Shown one piece after another: positions 1 through 11,800 of a stretch of 64,000 nucleotides of DNA. This stretch comes from Tetradesmus obliquus (lineage: Eukaryota > Chlorophyta > Chlorophyceae > Sphaeropleales > Scenedesmaceae). The notes under the pieces are model-generated. The model saw only the letters and a list, made by a program, of their open reading frames with translations. It did no database searches and was not told where the DNA came from. Numbering within the stretch: the stretch's first letter is position 1; each line of letters begins with the position of its first letter. The translations under genes were made by a program, and so were the position numbers. Location of the stretch: positions 2,666,001 through 2,730,000 of the forward strand of contig CP126199.1 of NCBI GenBank assembly GCA_030272155.1. The letters are read 5' to 3'.

Positions 1-135
1 TAGGGGTGTCGATGACAGCCCGGACACAGCACCCACCGTGTACAGCCTACCTGCTGTTCAAGACACTGGTTCTGCTACAGTTCGACGAGGAGCAACGGGC
101 AGCACGGCAACCTTTCCCGACACATGCCACTTCAC

Positions 136-1988
136 CTGCAGGTTGCTGCACTCCAGCAGACGCAGGTCAGCCGGCACCTTGTCACCACTCTTGATGACAA
201 CCACGTCACCCGGCACCAGCAGGTCGGCATCAATGGTGTCGCGCTGGCCGTTGCGCACCACAGTGGCTGTGGGCGACAGCATGGCTTTGATCGCGTCAGC
301 AGCCTGCAAAAGAGGAGGATCGGGGTACAGTAAGTGTGAATTGTGTTGTGACAGGTGCAATCACAGACAGAGAGGCAAAGGTGACAGTAGCCATGGGCGA
401 CAGCATGGCCTTGATTGCGTCAGCAGCCTGCATAATACAAGAGCATTGGCTTAGGACAAGGCATGGGGTGTACGGCAAGGACAGACATGTGAGTGGCTGT
501 GGGCGACAGCATGGCCTTGATTGCGTCAGAGGCCAGCATAACAATACAAGAGGTGTTGCCCAGGGCATGATGTGAGAATTGGCACAAGGCATGAGGTGTT
601 TGGCAGGCACAGTTGATGACAGACATATGGGTGTGGCTGTGGGCGACAGCACGGCCCTAGTCGCATCAGCAGCTTGCAAGGCAGAGGATTGAGAGTTCAC
701 GCATTGAAATGTGTGAAGTGTGGCAGCAGCTGTGTTTGCGAGCAGCGTACGGTTCTGCCCTGCTGAATTATTGCTGGATGTTGAGCTCCAGCAGCTGTCT
801 ATGTATCAACAACCTAACCTGCCGTGGGTGATGTGCTGCAGCCAGCAGCTGCTCAGCTGAACCAAAAAAAGCAGCACACTGACCCATGCTGAACTGGGCT
901 GCAGGCAGAAGAGGTTGCTGCCCAATATCCTTGCACAAGCGTAGCACACTGCTGTTGCACACAGCTTACAACCCACACCCAGCTAGATGCATACTACCCA
1001 GCTGCAGTCGAACAAAGTGCTGCTGCATGTTATTCTTTGTTCTCTGACCATGCACTTATATTGTTGTGGCACATACCATCCGAGATGGTGTCAGGACCCA
1101 CATGTGACTGTCCTCTCTAAAAAAAGCACTCATGCCATCTAGGATGGTGCCAGGACCCACATGTAACGACTCTCGCTCAAAACCAGCGCTCATACCATCT
1201 GAGATGGTGCTAGGACCCACATGAAACTACCCTCGCGTGAAAAAGGCCGCACCTTTTCTGCCTTGCCCTCCTGGAAGAGTCCAATGCCCACATTGATGAC
1301 CACCACTCCCAGGATGAGGCCCATGTCTGCCCATGCCTGCAGCCCCGCACTGACCACTGCGGCGATGAACAGGATCCAAATGAACAGCCTGTGGGGGTGA
1401 GGACAGTTGCAGGGAAGGACAGCAGCAGCAGCAGCAGATGCCAAAGCAGTTCATGATTAGGGGGAGGGTCCGGCGACAGGTGGAGAAGGAAGTTGCTGCC
1501 CTGCTGCTGTATGCGCAGTAGGTGTAGCAGCTGCAGGGACAGCACAGAATTGTCAGACTGAGCGAGTCTGGTGTGGGAGCCACACGTGTGTTACATGCTG
1601 CTGCAATTACGTTATGTACGGCAATTTTAGAGGTTCTGGGCCCCCCAGCTGTGACAGAAACAGCCTGTTGGCTTCCTGTGGCTTCCTTGGAGCAGCACTG
1701 CTGTAAGCAGGGTTGTTTGGGGCACATGCTGCAGCGTCCTTCACGTGCGCGGGGGCTGTCTTGTAATAGCCGTAAGTAGTTGTAGAAGTCTACTCACGTG
1801 TTGATTTGGGCCCAGAGCTTCATCCAGAAGCTGGGCTTGGGTGGGGGCGTGAGCGCGTTGCGTCCATACTTTGCGAGAGCCTCTGCGGCTTGCTCAGTGC
1901 TGAGACCATCTCTGCTGGTGTTAAGCTGTCTGAGTACTTCATCTGGGTCCGGTATAGCGTGCCACGCTCTCTCCGTGCCGTCCTCCAT
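136..1988 (-). CDS. P-type cation-transporting ATPase, N-terminal part (partial)
   Basis: This is the 5' part of a P-type ATPase gene that leaves the window at the left edge. Exons on the minus strand are 1988-1798, 1388-1253 and 303-136; the phases fit (AAC AC|G CTG; EGKAEK|AADAIK). Exon 1 holds a cation-ATPase N-terminal domain (STEQAAEALAKYGRNAL). Exon 2 holds the first membrane segments, ending VINVGIGLFQEGKAEK. Exon 3 is the start of the actuator domain (DADLLVPGDVVVIKSGDKVP). The family pumps cations across membranes using ATP and a phospho-aspartate. The TGES loop, the DKTG site and most membrane helices lie outside the window, so ion specificity (Ca, Na or H type) cannot be read here. 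The start Met at 1988 is the first in frame and directly precedes the conserved domain. Intron 2 (304-1252) carries decoy copies of the exon 3 start. Confidence 0.86.
258..676 (-). repeat. Four tandem copies of an intron-exon junction
   Basis: The true 5' end of ATPase exon 3 (258-303) is copied three times in the intron before it, at about 387-431, 491-533 and 631-676. Each copy contains about 40 bp of the exon start (coding AADAIKAMLSPTAT); the first and third copies keep a usable acceptor AG, the middle one is altered there. Spacing is about 105-140 bp, with related intron sequence between copies. Confidence 0.85.
1072..1250. repeat. Three tandem ~59-bp units in ATPase intron 2
   Basis: Units begin at about 1072, 1131 and 1191 and share ACCATC..GATGGTG..AGGACCCACATG. 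The last unit ends just at the donor of exon 2. No coding role is seen. Confidence 0.85.
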
Positions 1989-2690
1989 GACTGTGGTGTG
2001 CTTACTGTTTTTGTGGTGGGAAGCCTACGCGCGCTGCGCTATAGTAAAAAGATACAGGACCACAGCCCCTCAGAAGACCAACTTAGAAAGGGGGGATGGG
2101 TGTACACGTCGTGGATTGTGTGACGCTTGTGCTATAGCTGGGCGTGTGCCTCAGGAGCACGAATCTGACATGCACAATCCACACAGGTGACAATAAAAGC
2201 CTGTGAGCGGCCACAAGAGCCAGGAATAACAATACTAACGATATTACGGTATGTAGTAGGCATACCTTTGGTGATGCCTTTCGGTGCCGAACCTAGGTTT
2301 TGTTATTATGCGCTGCTCGGAAACATTCATATACACTAAAACCTGAGTATCCTGAGGCGTTCGGTGCGGCTGGCTGGCTAGGAACGCGAGTGTGCGGCAC
2401 GCCCCCAGCCAAACCTCCCACATGCCATCGCCCACCTCCCATGGTCACGTGACAGGCATCCGCACGGGGATGCAGCGTTCCCCTGTTTACGTTATATACG
2501 TCTGGAACCTGCGACAAAGGAACATGTGTGTTAACGCTGAATCAATTAGCGGCAATGGTAACCAGAGTCACTAGGTTGTCACTGGCCTGTTCAACAAACA
2601 TGCGCTTGAATGCGCAGTTTCGCATCCACTGCGGTCCGTGAGGACTCGGAGGATGTGTAAATTCGTTCTTATACATGCAGTCTGCAGTCT

Positions 2691-2810
2691 TCTGCCACTG
2701 ACAACTTGGCACACATAGGACTGAGATCGTACTGATCATCATGATCAGTATGATGATCGTACTGATCAGTACGATCACAGTCCTATGCGTGCCAAGTTGT
2801 CAGTGGCAGA
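2691..2810. repeat. Inverted repeat with 48-bp arms
   Basis: The arm at 2691-2738 and the reverse complement of 2763-2810 match at 46 of 48 positions, separated by a 24-bp AT-rich centre full of GATC/ATGATC motifs. It could be a MITE-like or foldback element remnant, or could form a cruciform. No flanking target duplication was established. Confidence 0.85.
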
Positions 2811-2814
2811 AGAA

Positions 2815-2854
2815 CACAGAGCATCCCGTGTGGACCCAAACGGGATGCTCTGTG
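2815..2854. repeat. Perfect hairpin, 15-bp arms
   Basis: The arms 2815-2829 and 2840-2854 are perfect reverse complements (CACAGAGCATCCCGT) with a 10-nt loop. It starts 5 bp after the larger inverted repeat, so the two may be parts of one element. Confidence 0.85.
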
Positions 2855-3665
2855 CCTATAAAACGGGCCATTGTGTTTCTGCAGCCTCAGGCTGCAAACC
2901 AACTGTGCTGTCATGTCACCATCTGGCAACCTTGGGTTGGTGTGTGTCCTGTGGTATGCGTTCAGGGTGAGTTGCACCTTTGGTCATGCAAGGAGGTAGG
3001 ATGCAACCTCAAGCACTGCATGGGCTTGGATAGGATAGAGGGGTGCGATGGGCTGGCGATGCCATCAAGTGATGATGGCCGATACAATTCATCAGGCTGG
3101 TGACCTCTAGAGTGCTCAGCTGCACAGAAGATGCAGCAAACAAAAACACCTGCCTTGGAATAAGACGCATGCACGCCTCCTTGTACCGCTGCTGATAGAT
3201 TGCAGGCCCTGGGACTCGGTGCACGCCGCTCAAAGTTTCAGCGGCAGGCTGGCATGTCCGAATATGGTAGTGCTGCTGACAATGCTGTGTAAGAGGGCGG
3301 CTGCATCCTTCCCAACAACCACAGTGAAAGAGGCATGAAACCTGCTACAACAACAGTTCGATGCGGTGCCTCTGCAAGACACCTTCGGGGGTGGGGTGGG
3401 GGTGCAAAGACACACCTTCAGCAGCTGATGCGGCAAACAGCTCAGCTGCCAGTGACTGAAGGCAGCTCCCCTCTGGATAACTGCTGTGTGTGAGGCATGA
3501 CACCAAAAACAGCAAAAACTCGCCGGGGGAGAGAGGTCTGTTACAGGGGTGCCGCCTGGCGGGCCGGTTTTTTCGAGTGCAGCAGTGACACCAAACCGGC
3601 CCAGCCACTGTGCTGCATCGAGCATGGGAGCAGCCCCCCATTGGGATGTTGCCGCCTACCAGGCG

Positions 3666-3738
3666 GCCCGGTTAGCTCAGTCGGTAGAGCGCAAGGCTCT
3701 TAACCTTGTGGTCGTGGGTTCGAGCCCCACATCGGGCG
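3666..3738 (+). tRNA. tRNA-Lys (anticodon CTT)
   Basis: A complete 73-nt cloverleaf. The acceptor stem GCCCGGT pairs with ATCGGGC with one G-T wobble. The D arm is TAGCTCAGTCGGTAGAGC. The anticodon loop CTCTTAA gives anticodon CTT (Lys). The T arm is GTGGGTTCGAGCCCCAC and the discriminator base is G. There is no intron and CCA is not encoded, as expected for a eukaryotic nuclear gene. The A box and B box needed for RNA polymerase III are both present. Confidence 0.96.
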
Positions 3739-4487
3739 ATAAATAAGTTTTACCTGCGACGTGAACGCACAAAATGCGTGTGTAACCTCTCTGTCAAAGG
3801 GAAGAGTGCGTCATCCAATGTTTTGGGCAGGTGTCGCGTTGCCTGCCTACCGTAGGATTGTTTCCGCATCTAGCGGCATGGCCAGAGAAGAAGAGGGGTT
3901 ACACAGTGTGCACAGGCAACTACGTTGCAACGAACACCCAAAAACACAGGAAAAACTGCAGGAAGCTCAGCACAGACCGTCACTCATGTGAGGCCCAACC
4001 CCAGAGAGCGGCATGGCCATCATCAGCGCGGAACGACCGTGGTGTTCACGTCTTTGTAGCAATGGGCGTTGCTGCACGCACACGTGACTTTCGGTACGCT
4101 CAAGGCCAGGATGGCATGAGAGCCTTGGTCTTGCTAATGCCAGGACTTGAGTTCTGTATGCGCTTGTGTTAGTAAATGTGACAGTAGACAACAACTCCCT
4201 GCTGCAGTATGTGCCTCTGGGTTTTGGGAGCTTTCGTGAGCCAGCAGGCATGCCCCCACCAGCTGCTTGATGCAGCAATTAAAGAGTTTGGTCCAGGTGA
4301 TGATGTCAACCACAACAGATGTTACACACTTCAACTTCCAGGCTCATTGCCCAGCGAGCCTGATCTGCTGTCTATCACGCAACCAGGCATCATTTGAGCT
4401 GCTACATGCTGTCTGCCCGCTGCAGTACAGCGCAGCTGGATAGGCCGGACACACAGCAGAAAAGACCCTATGCATCATTCTGCACCC
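3739..4487. other. Intergenic / 3' UTR of the POL5-like gene
   Basis: No gene is seen between the tRNA and the stop of the POL5-like gene. The right part should be the 3' UTR of that minus-strand gene. Confidence 0.6.
4322..4326 (-). promoter_or_regulatory. Candidate TGTAA poly(A) signal
   Basis: TGTAA on the minus strand, about 160 nt after the POL5-like stop codon. TGTAA is the usual poly(A) signal of chlorophyte green algae. A 5-bp motif is weak evidence by itself. Confidence 0.35.
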
Positions 4488-7443
4488 TCACTGCTGCTGC
4501 TTGTGCTTCTTCTTCTTCTTGCCTTTGCTTTCATTGTCATCTTGCTCTTTCCGCTTGCCAGTCGCTGCTGCTGCTGCTGCTGCTGGTTTCTTTTCCTTCT
4601 TGTGCTCCTTCTTGCCACCACCTTGCTGCTGCTGCTGCTGTTTGCTTTTCTGCTTCTTCTTCGGCTGCACCTCCGGCGCTCCTTCTTCATCCTCATCCCC
4701 GCTGCTCTCACCACCTGCTGCTGCTGCTGCTGCTGCTGCTTGCTGCGGCCGCTTGCTGCCTGCTGCTGCTGCTGCGGCGGCAGCAGCCGGCTTGCCCACC
4801 AGCGCTGCCCGCTGCTTGTTCAGCAGCGCGAGGCGTGCAGGGTCAGGCTTGCCTGCTGCCACCAGCTGCTGCAGCCCCGCTACCTCAACCAGGCTGTCAA
4901 GCTGGGACTCCACACGAGGCTGAACACCAGCAGCCTGAAGCAACAAAAGAGGAGGAGGCAGCACGCGCAGGCAGGGACGATACATTTAGCGAGCTGGCTG
5001 GTGTAAAGCTTTGGTGCACATTGCGCTGCAGTCAGAGCACAGTTTGTGCACAACATCATGTTGTGATGCCGAGGTTCCATCTCGCAGTTGCAAGACACTG
5101 TGCAGCAGATGCAGCTAGTGCTACAGAAGGGAACAAAGGTGAGCAGTCTAAAAGATTTCAGAGAAGGGCTGTCAGCCGCGCCGCCCGGCTGCGCCAGCAG
5201 TGCAGGTGCTGGCGCTGCGTGTGGCGGCGCATAGCTGTGGGGTGTGATGTGTGCACGTCCATGCCACTGCCTGGGCTGGCTGAGCCAGTGCAGAGGAGGT
5301 TGAGGTGCAGCTGATGTGGTGCATGCAAGGTGATGATGGGACAACAGACGAGCACATACTGTCACAGCTGTGTGTCTCGACAAGCGCACGCATCACTGCC
5401 TTGCCTCCTAACAACCGTCACAACCGCCACTACCAAGCCCTCAACGCTTTCCAAGTCGCACACCCCGCCCAGCTCAGCCACCACCTTCCCCAGCAATGTC
5501 TGCACAGGCACGCGTGCACAATGCATTGCAGCCATGACACGACCCGTATCAAACCATCACAGCAGCGAAGCAAAGGGTTCTTCTCGGCTCACCTTGACAA
5601 CCACCACAACTTTCCCAAGCTCCCGCACAGCCTCCGCCCCCAGCAGCTCAGCCATGCGCTTGCCAGCCCCCAGCTTGGCCACTCCAGCCAGCAAAGCCAC
5701 AACAGCCTTCACAGCAGCAGCATGCTGCTCCTTGCCCTTGTACGGCCCCGCAACAGCAGCACCCAGCGCCGCAGCCAGCGCCGGCTGGTGCTGCTGCAGC
5801 GCGCCCAGCAGCATGGAGGGGCTTGCATCTGCACTGCCTGCCGCACCCTGTGCCGCACCCTGAGAGGCGCGCAGCAGCACGGGCAGCAGCGCAGCAGCCT
5901 TGCCGCGCGTGGATTCGTTGCGGCCTTTGCTGCAAGCCGCGAAGATCGCTGCGAGTCCTGCAGCCTCACCGCCGAGTACTGATTCGGGGCAGCGCGACAG
6001 CAGCTGCTCACACCAGCCCTTCTGAAGTCTGCTCTTCTTTTTGTCAAAGAAGTCCTGCAGAGCATCTGCAGCAGCACCTTGTGCGGCAGCAGCAGCAGCG
6101 CCGCCAGCCTCGCTGCCAGCACCAATCAGCACCAGCAGCGCCTGGCCAGCAGCAGCAGCGACGCGGCCGTCCTTCTCGCGTGAGGCGTAGTACAGCACCT
6201 TGCGCAGGTCTGCTGCAAACACGGCCAGCTCCATCTTCGGCTGCTGCTGCTGCTGCTGTGGTGGCGGCGGTGCGTCCTGCCCTGCTAGCAGCAGCACCGG
6301 CCTGCATTTGCTGAGCTGCTTGCTGGCTATGCTGGCCAGGCGGTCTGCGAGGGTGGGGTTGCCGCCAGCGCCGCTGGCTGATACGAGCGCGCGCAGCAGC
6401 GGCAGCACGGCTTGGAGCACCAGGGGGCTCTTGGAGCACTGCAGGAGGGTGCAGAGAAACAGCAGCATGCAGGCGTGCAGGGCAGCAGCAGCAGCAGTGA
6501 GTTATAGGGATGTGCATATGCGTGATGGCCAACTAGGACACCATACTGCTGCCAGTAATAGCATCGCTGCTGCACTGTGCTAGCAGGCATCAAAGATAGT
6601 TTGAACTGTCAAGCACGCACCTCTCGGCACGCTTTCATACCACTCAGGTCTGACAAAGAGCGCACACAACACACAGCGCACGCCACAAGCTCACGCATCA
6701 GGTCCTACAGGTCAGCACACGCTGACACACACATTGCCACACAACACCAGCCACAGGCCATCCACGTGTCAGCAAGCCCGGCTTTGCCAACAAGCCCAGC
6801 TATGCCAGCAGTTGCACAACAACATACAACACTGTCCAGCAGCATGTACAATAGCAGGCCCCTCACCTTCTTCAGCCACTCCTCCAGCAGCGCAGCCACG
6901 CGCAGCTGCAGCCCAACACACGCCAGCACGGCCATCTGCATGCACACAACAGCAAGCAATGCAGCAACCAACAACAACACACCTCCCAGCGAGCGACACA
7001 CACTCACCTTCTTCAGCCACTCCTCCAGCAGCGCAGCCACGCGCAGCTGCAGCCCCAGCAGCGACGCGGCGCGCTCCTTGGCGCTGCCGCCGCGCCCCGC
7101 CACCATGGAACGCACCGCAGCGCCCAGCTGCGCATCCAGCCGCATCATCGCCTCGTCATCCATGCCGCCATCTGACTCATCATCATCCTCATCCTCGCCA
7201 TCTGCTGCTGCTGCTGCTGGCTGCTTGGCTGCTGCAGGAGCGGCCTCATCTGCGTCATCTGAAGCATCTTCCTCCTGCCCTGCATCTTCTTCGCTGCCGC
7301 TGCCTTCTGCATCTTCTGATGCATCAGAGGCATCACCATCATCATCGTCTTCATCCATTTCCACCTCGCTGTCTTCCTCGTCGTCCTTCTTGATGGCCTC
7401 TGAGGCGCGCTGGCCCAGCAGCCGCAGCATGTCAGACAGCCCT

Positions 7444-7474
<31 letters not shown>

Positions 7475-8820
7475 GGCCTGTCAGCATCCTGAGCACAGCC
7501 TAAGTAGTGTAGCGCCAACCTGGGCGAAGGCTCTCATGCCTGGCGCCTGCAGCCAGTCCCTGCACAGCAGCGACCAACACATCTAGCATGGCGCACTTGC
7601 CTAACAGTGCCACATCCGCTGCAATGCCATGCAATAATGATGCACTGGATACTGACGCAGCTGCATCCGCATCTTCACAATCAGCAAAAACTTCCCCTGC
7701 ATGTCAAGCACACAGGTTGTACACGCAGCAAAATGTATGCAAAATCTCGCTACGAAACCTGCCATGAGGCATCATCTCTTCGGCAAAGGCCCTGAACACA
7801 GCCTCACACGCCTCACGCACAGGTACAAAGCAAACATAACATACAATGCAACAAACACGCTGCTCACCTTGAGGCGTCATCTCTTTGGCAAAGGCCCTGA
7901 ACACAGCCTCACACGCCTCACGCACAGGTACAAAGCAAATACAATACACAATGCAATAAACACGCTGCGCACCTTGAGGTGTCATCTCTTCGGCAAAGGC
8001 CCTGAACACAGCCTCACACGCCGCACGCACAGGTACAAAGCAAATACAACATACCATGCAACAAACACGCTGCGCACCTTGAGGCGTCATCTCTTCGGCA
8101 AAGGCCCTGAACACAGCCTCGCACGCCTCACGCAGAGGAGCAGTTGGCACCAGCACGCCGCCACCCTTGGCGGCATCGCTGCTGCTGCTGTTTGACAGCA
8201 ACGCCAGCAGCAGATCAAGCAACACATCTTGCCAGGCAGGCTCCCCTTCCCCATCTTCGCTGCTGCTGCTGCTGCTGTTGTCAGACCCCTGCTGCTCCTC
8301 CTCATCCTCTGCCTCACTGCTGCTGCCACGCAGTGCTGCTGCTGCTGCTGCTGACTTGTCAAGTCCAAGGTTGTCACTCGGCAGCCCCAGGACTCGCACA
8401 ACTGCCAACTCCAGGTCATCAACTACCGAGCCAGCTGCTTCGGCAGTCAACCCTCCGGACAGCAGCTGCAGCTGCAGCTGATGCAGCAGCTGCAGCACCA
8501 CTCGGCAGCGCGTGGCAGCAACCTGCTGCTGCTGCTGCTTCTGCTGCTTCTGCTGCTGCACGTGCTGCTGTACTGACACCTCAAGCGCCTGCAGCTGCTG
8601 CACCATCTCAAGCACATCTTCCTCTGCTGTAGGCTGCACACCTTGCAGCTGCTGCGCAGCAGACACCAGCTGCAGCAGCTGAGACGTCAGCGCCTCTTGC
8701 TGCTGCCAAGCTGCCTGTCGTGCAGCAGCAGCAGCCTGCTCCTGCTCTGCCTGCAGGCGTGCTTTCCGCTGCTTCTTCGTCTCCCCAGACGGGCCGTGCT
8801 GCTGCTGCTGCTCCTTGCCA

Positions 8821-8857
<37 letters not shown>

Positions 8858-11800
8858 TGGGCTGCTGGCCTGTCCTGTGGTGCAAGCTGTGCAGCAGGGT
8901 GATGAGGCGAGCAGCACAATGCTGCCGCACCTGCTGCTGCGGCTGCGGCTGCACACGCGCTGCCAGCTGCAGCACTTCCCTTTCTAACTGCAGCGAGTCC
9001 CCATCAGCTGCTGCTGCTGCTGCTGCTGCATCGCCTGCAGCCTTACCAGCCTTCTGCTTCTTCTTGCTTGGCTTCCCTGCAGGCGTCGCTGCAGCAGCTG
9101 CTGCTGCTGCTGCTGCACTGCCAGGTGCTGCAAGGCTGGACACATCTAAGCTGCGAGGGAGTTGCAGGAAGGCAGCAGCAGCAAGGAACACAAGCCCCTT
9201 GCACAGCGTTGCTGCATCTGCGGCCTGCAGCTTCAGTGCTGCAGCCAGCTGATCCAGCAGCTGCTTTGCTTTTGTATCATCTGCCTCTGCCTCTGCCATG
9301 TCTTCATCTTCCAAAGACTCTGCTGCTGCTGCTGCTGCTGCGGAGCCGTTTGCGGCAGCCTTATGCTGTGCAAGTGCTGCCACAATCTCCTGCAACAGCT
9401 GATCAACGTATGCAGCAACACCTGGGGCATCCAGGCCTTGCAGGAGCCCCTGCTGGCCCTTTGCTTTGCTGCCGCCAGCAGCAGCAGCGGCCTGCTGCAG
9501 GTTTGCGGCCTGCAGCTGAGCAGCCAGAGCTAGACGCAGCTTGGCTGCGAGGGCAGGGTTTGATTTGGCAATGAGGCTGTGCTCTGCGCAGCTGCGGATA
9601 CGGTCCTGCACGGCGGGGACAACAAAGCAGCAGCGGATGCACAGGTTCAGACAAGAACCAGCATCAGAGAAGCGAACGCACATCTGAAGCTTGCACTAGC
9701 GCAAGTGCGATGAGCGCAAGATCAAGTAGTTTATCCAAATGTGGAGGAGTGTGGCGGTCAGTAGACTGTTAGGATGGTTTGTCAGCAAGCCCTGACGGGC
9801 TTCTGTAGGGGAATCTTTGTTCATCACCCCGCCACAAGATGCCACCATAACACACTACAAAGGCACTGCAAACAATGAATGTGCTCGACCATGCCTAAAT
9901 ATGGTGAAGCAGCGTGTACGCTGGCTAGACCACAACGCAGTTAGCTAGTGCAACACATGCAGAGCCAACTACAGCCAAGCAACATCCAAGCACACAGCCC
10001 CGGCAAGCGCAACGGTTGCATCCATGCAAGCCGACAGTCCCGGAAACCAGCTGCCAGCAAAAGAAAGCAAAAGACATGGCCTGCAGCCGCTCACCATGCT
10101 CTTGCGTGCGCTTGCATGCAGGTAGGAGTCCTTGTTGCGCAGCGCAGTGCTAATGCATCCCAGCAGCTGCCTGCTCAGCAGCACGGGCACAGCCTCAGGA
10201 GTCAGAACAGGCAGCAACAGCTGCAGCAGCTGCAGCGCAAGCGCCTTACGCTCATGGCTGCTGTTGAGGCAGGATGCTTCTACAAAGTGGTGCCACAGGT
10301 TGGCCAGCTGCTGCTGGTCAGGTGCTGCACGGATGTGCTGCTGCTGCTGCTGGTCCTGCTCTGTATCTGGCTGCTGCTGCAGCACCTGCAAGCAGTGGTA
10401 GATGGCAGCGGCAGATGTGAGATCAAGCTCAAGCTCAGAACAGTACGTAAGCAGTCTCCTTAAGAGCAGCACAGAACAGGATGCAAACAACAGCAGAACA
10501 AGGGCTACCATGTAAGACACTGGCGCACGCGCCTCATTGGACCCTGCAGGCATGAAAACACATCAGCTGCTGCAGCCACTCGACGCAAACACGCATGTCC
10601 AGGCCAAAGGCTAAACAGATACGCCGCCACCATGCGTACCCACACACCTTGACAGCCAGAAAGCCCGGGACCAGCAGCGCACGTACCTCCTCAACCCGGC
10701 ATGCAAGGCAATACGCCAGGTGTTGCAGCCGCACAGACGTCCAGGCTACAGTTGAAAAGACGCTGTCACACCCACACACCTTGACAGGCACAAAGCCCGG
10801 AACCAGCAGCGCCAGCATGCAGCCCCACACCGGGTGCATCCGCGGATGACTCGCCGTGGTAGCCAGCAGCGCAGGACACAGCGCCTTCAGCTGCCCAGCC
10901 GCAAACAGCGCCGCAGCCGCTGCTGCGACACTGCTGCGCTGCACTGCTCCAGGCTGGTGCCAGAAGAGCTCCGGCGGGGGTGAAGCGCTTGCAGGAAGCT
11001 TTGGCAGCAGCTGGCAGCTCTGCAGCTGCTGCTGTGGCAGGTTGTGCCACAGGCGCAGGGCGATGTAGAGGGACTCTGGGGTGGCTGAGTTGGGTTGCAC
11101 TTGCAGCAGCGATGTGAGCTTGGGTGCCTGGCTGAGCACCTGCAGAGGAGGGAAGAGGATGTGACGCAGCAGCAGGATATGATAAGGAGAGTTCCAAAAT
11201 GTGCAGCCTACAATAAATCACTGGACGGCCGGCAACTGTCTCCCTCTCATGCTGCAATGGCAGCAAGTCATTCTTGATGTGAAATTTTTGATGTGACAAC
11301 AGAACCAGAGACAGCTGCAACACACAGTTGCGAGCCTCTCAATGTGCATGGTCTCAGCGAGTCACTTCTCTTCTCCGTGCCTGTTGTCTAGGCAGGCCTC
11401 AGCAAAGATTAAGCCTTGGTGATTTGAAATCATCAGCGACCACGTCACGTACAGCATTACACATACACTGACCCTTTGCAAAACATGACTGCTGCTGAAG
11501 CAGGAGCAGAAAAAAGAGTCGTACACAAGGGAACAAAAGATAACGTGCAGATGCTTGTTGTCAACAAGCCGCATTGCTGGTCTCAGCGTGTCATTTCTCT
11601 TCACCGTGCCTGTTGTCTAGGCAGGCCTCTGCAAAGATTAAGCCTTGGTGATACAAGATCATCAGCGACCAGCTCAGCACCACAAAACAACAGCAGAAGC
11701 AGGACACTGCTTTCACGCACAACTTGGCCACGTGTTATGCTGCTAGCTTGCCCGGCAGGTGTCTTCTCTCTGCAACTGCTGCAAAGACAACACAACCATA

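Larger units (their letters stand above)
1989..3665. other. Gene-free stretch between ATPase start and tRNA
   Basis: I find no supported gene here. The ATPase promoter and 5' UTR should lie at the left end. The middle holds a long inverted repeat and a small hairpin, listed separately. Short ORFs at 3230-3640 show no family signature. Confidence 0.6.

Noticed and set aside
4470..5314. Plus-strand ORFs of 140-306 aa over the POL5 3' end
   Set aside because: Antisense shadows of a CAG/CTG-rich exon; composition is Leu/Cys/Ala runs and no family motif is present.
10386..10553. Upstream extension of POL5 exon 6 (hydrophobic stretch VALVLLLFASCSVLLL)
   Set aside because: The frame from exon 5 fits only an acceptor at 10386-10387 (CTTGCAG|GTG); the extension would put a membrane-like helix in a nucleolar protein.
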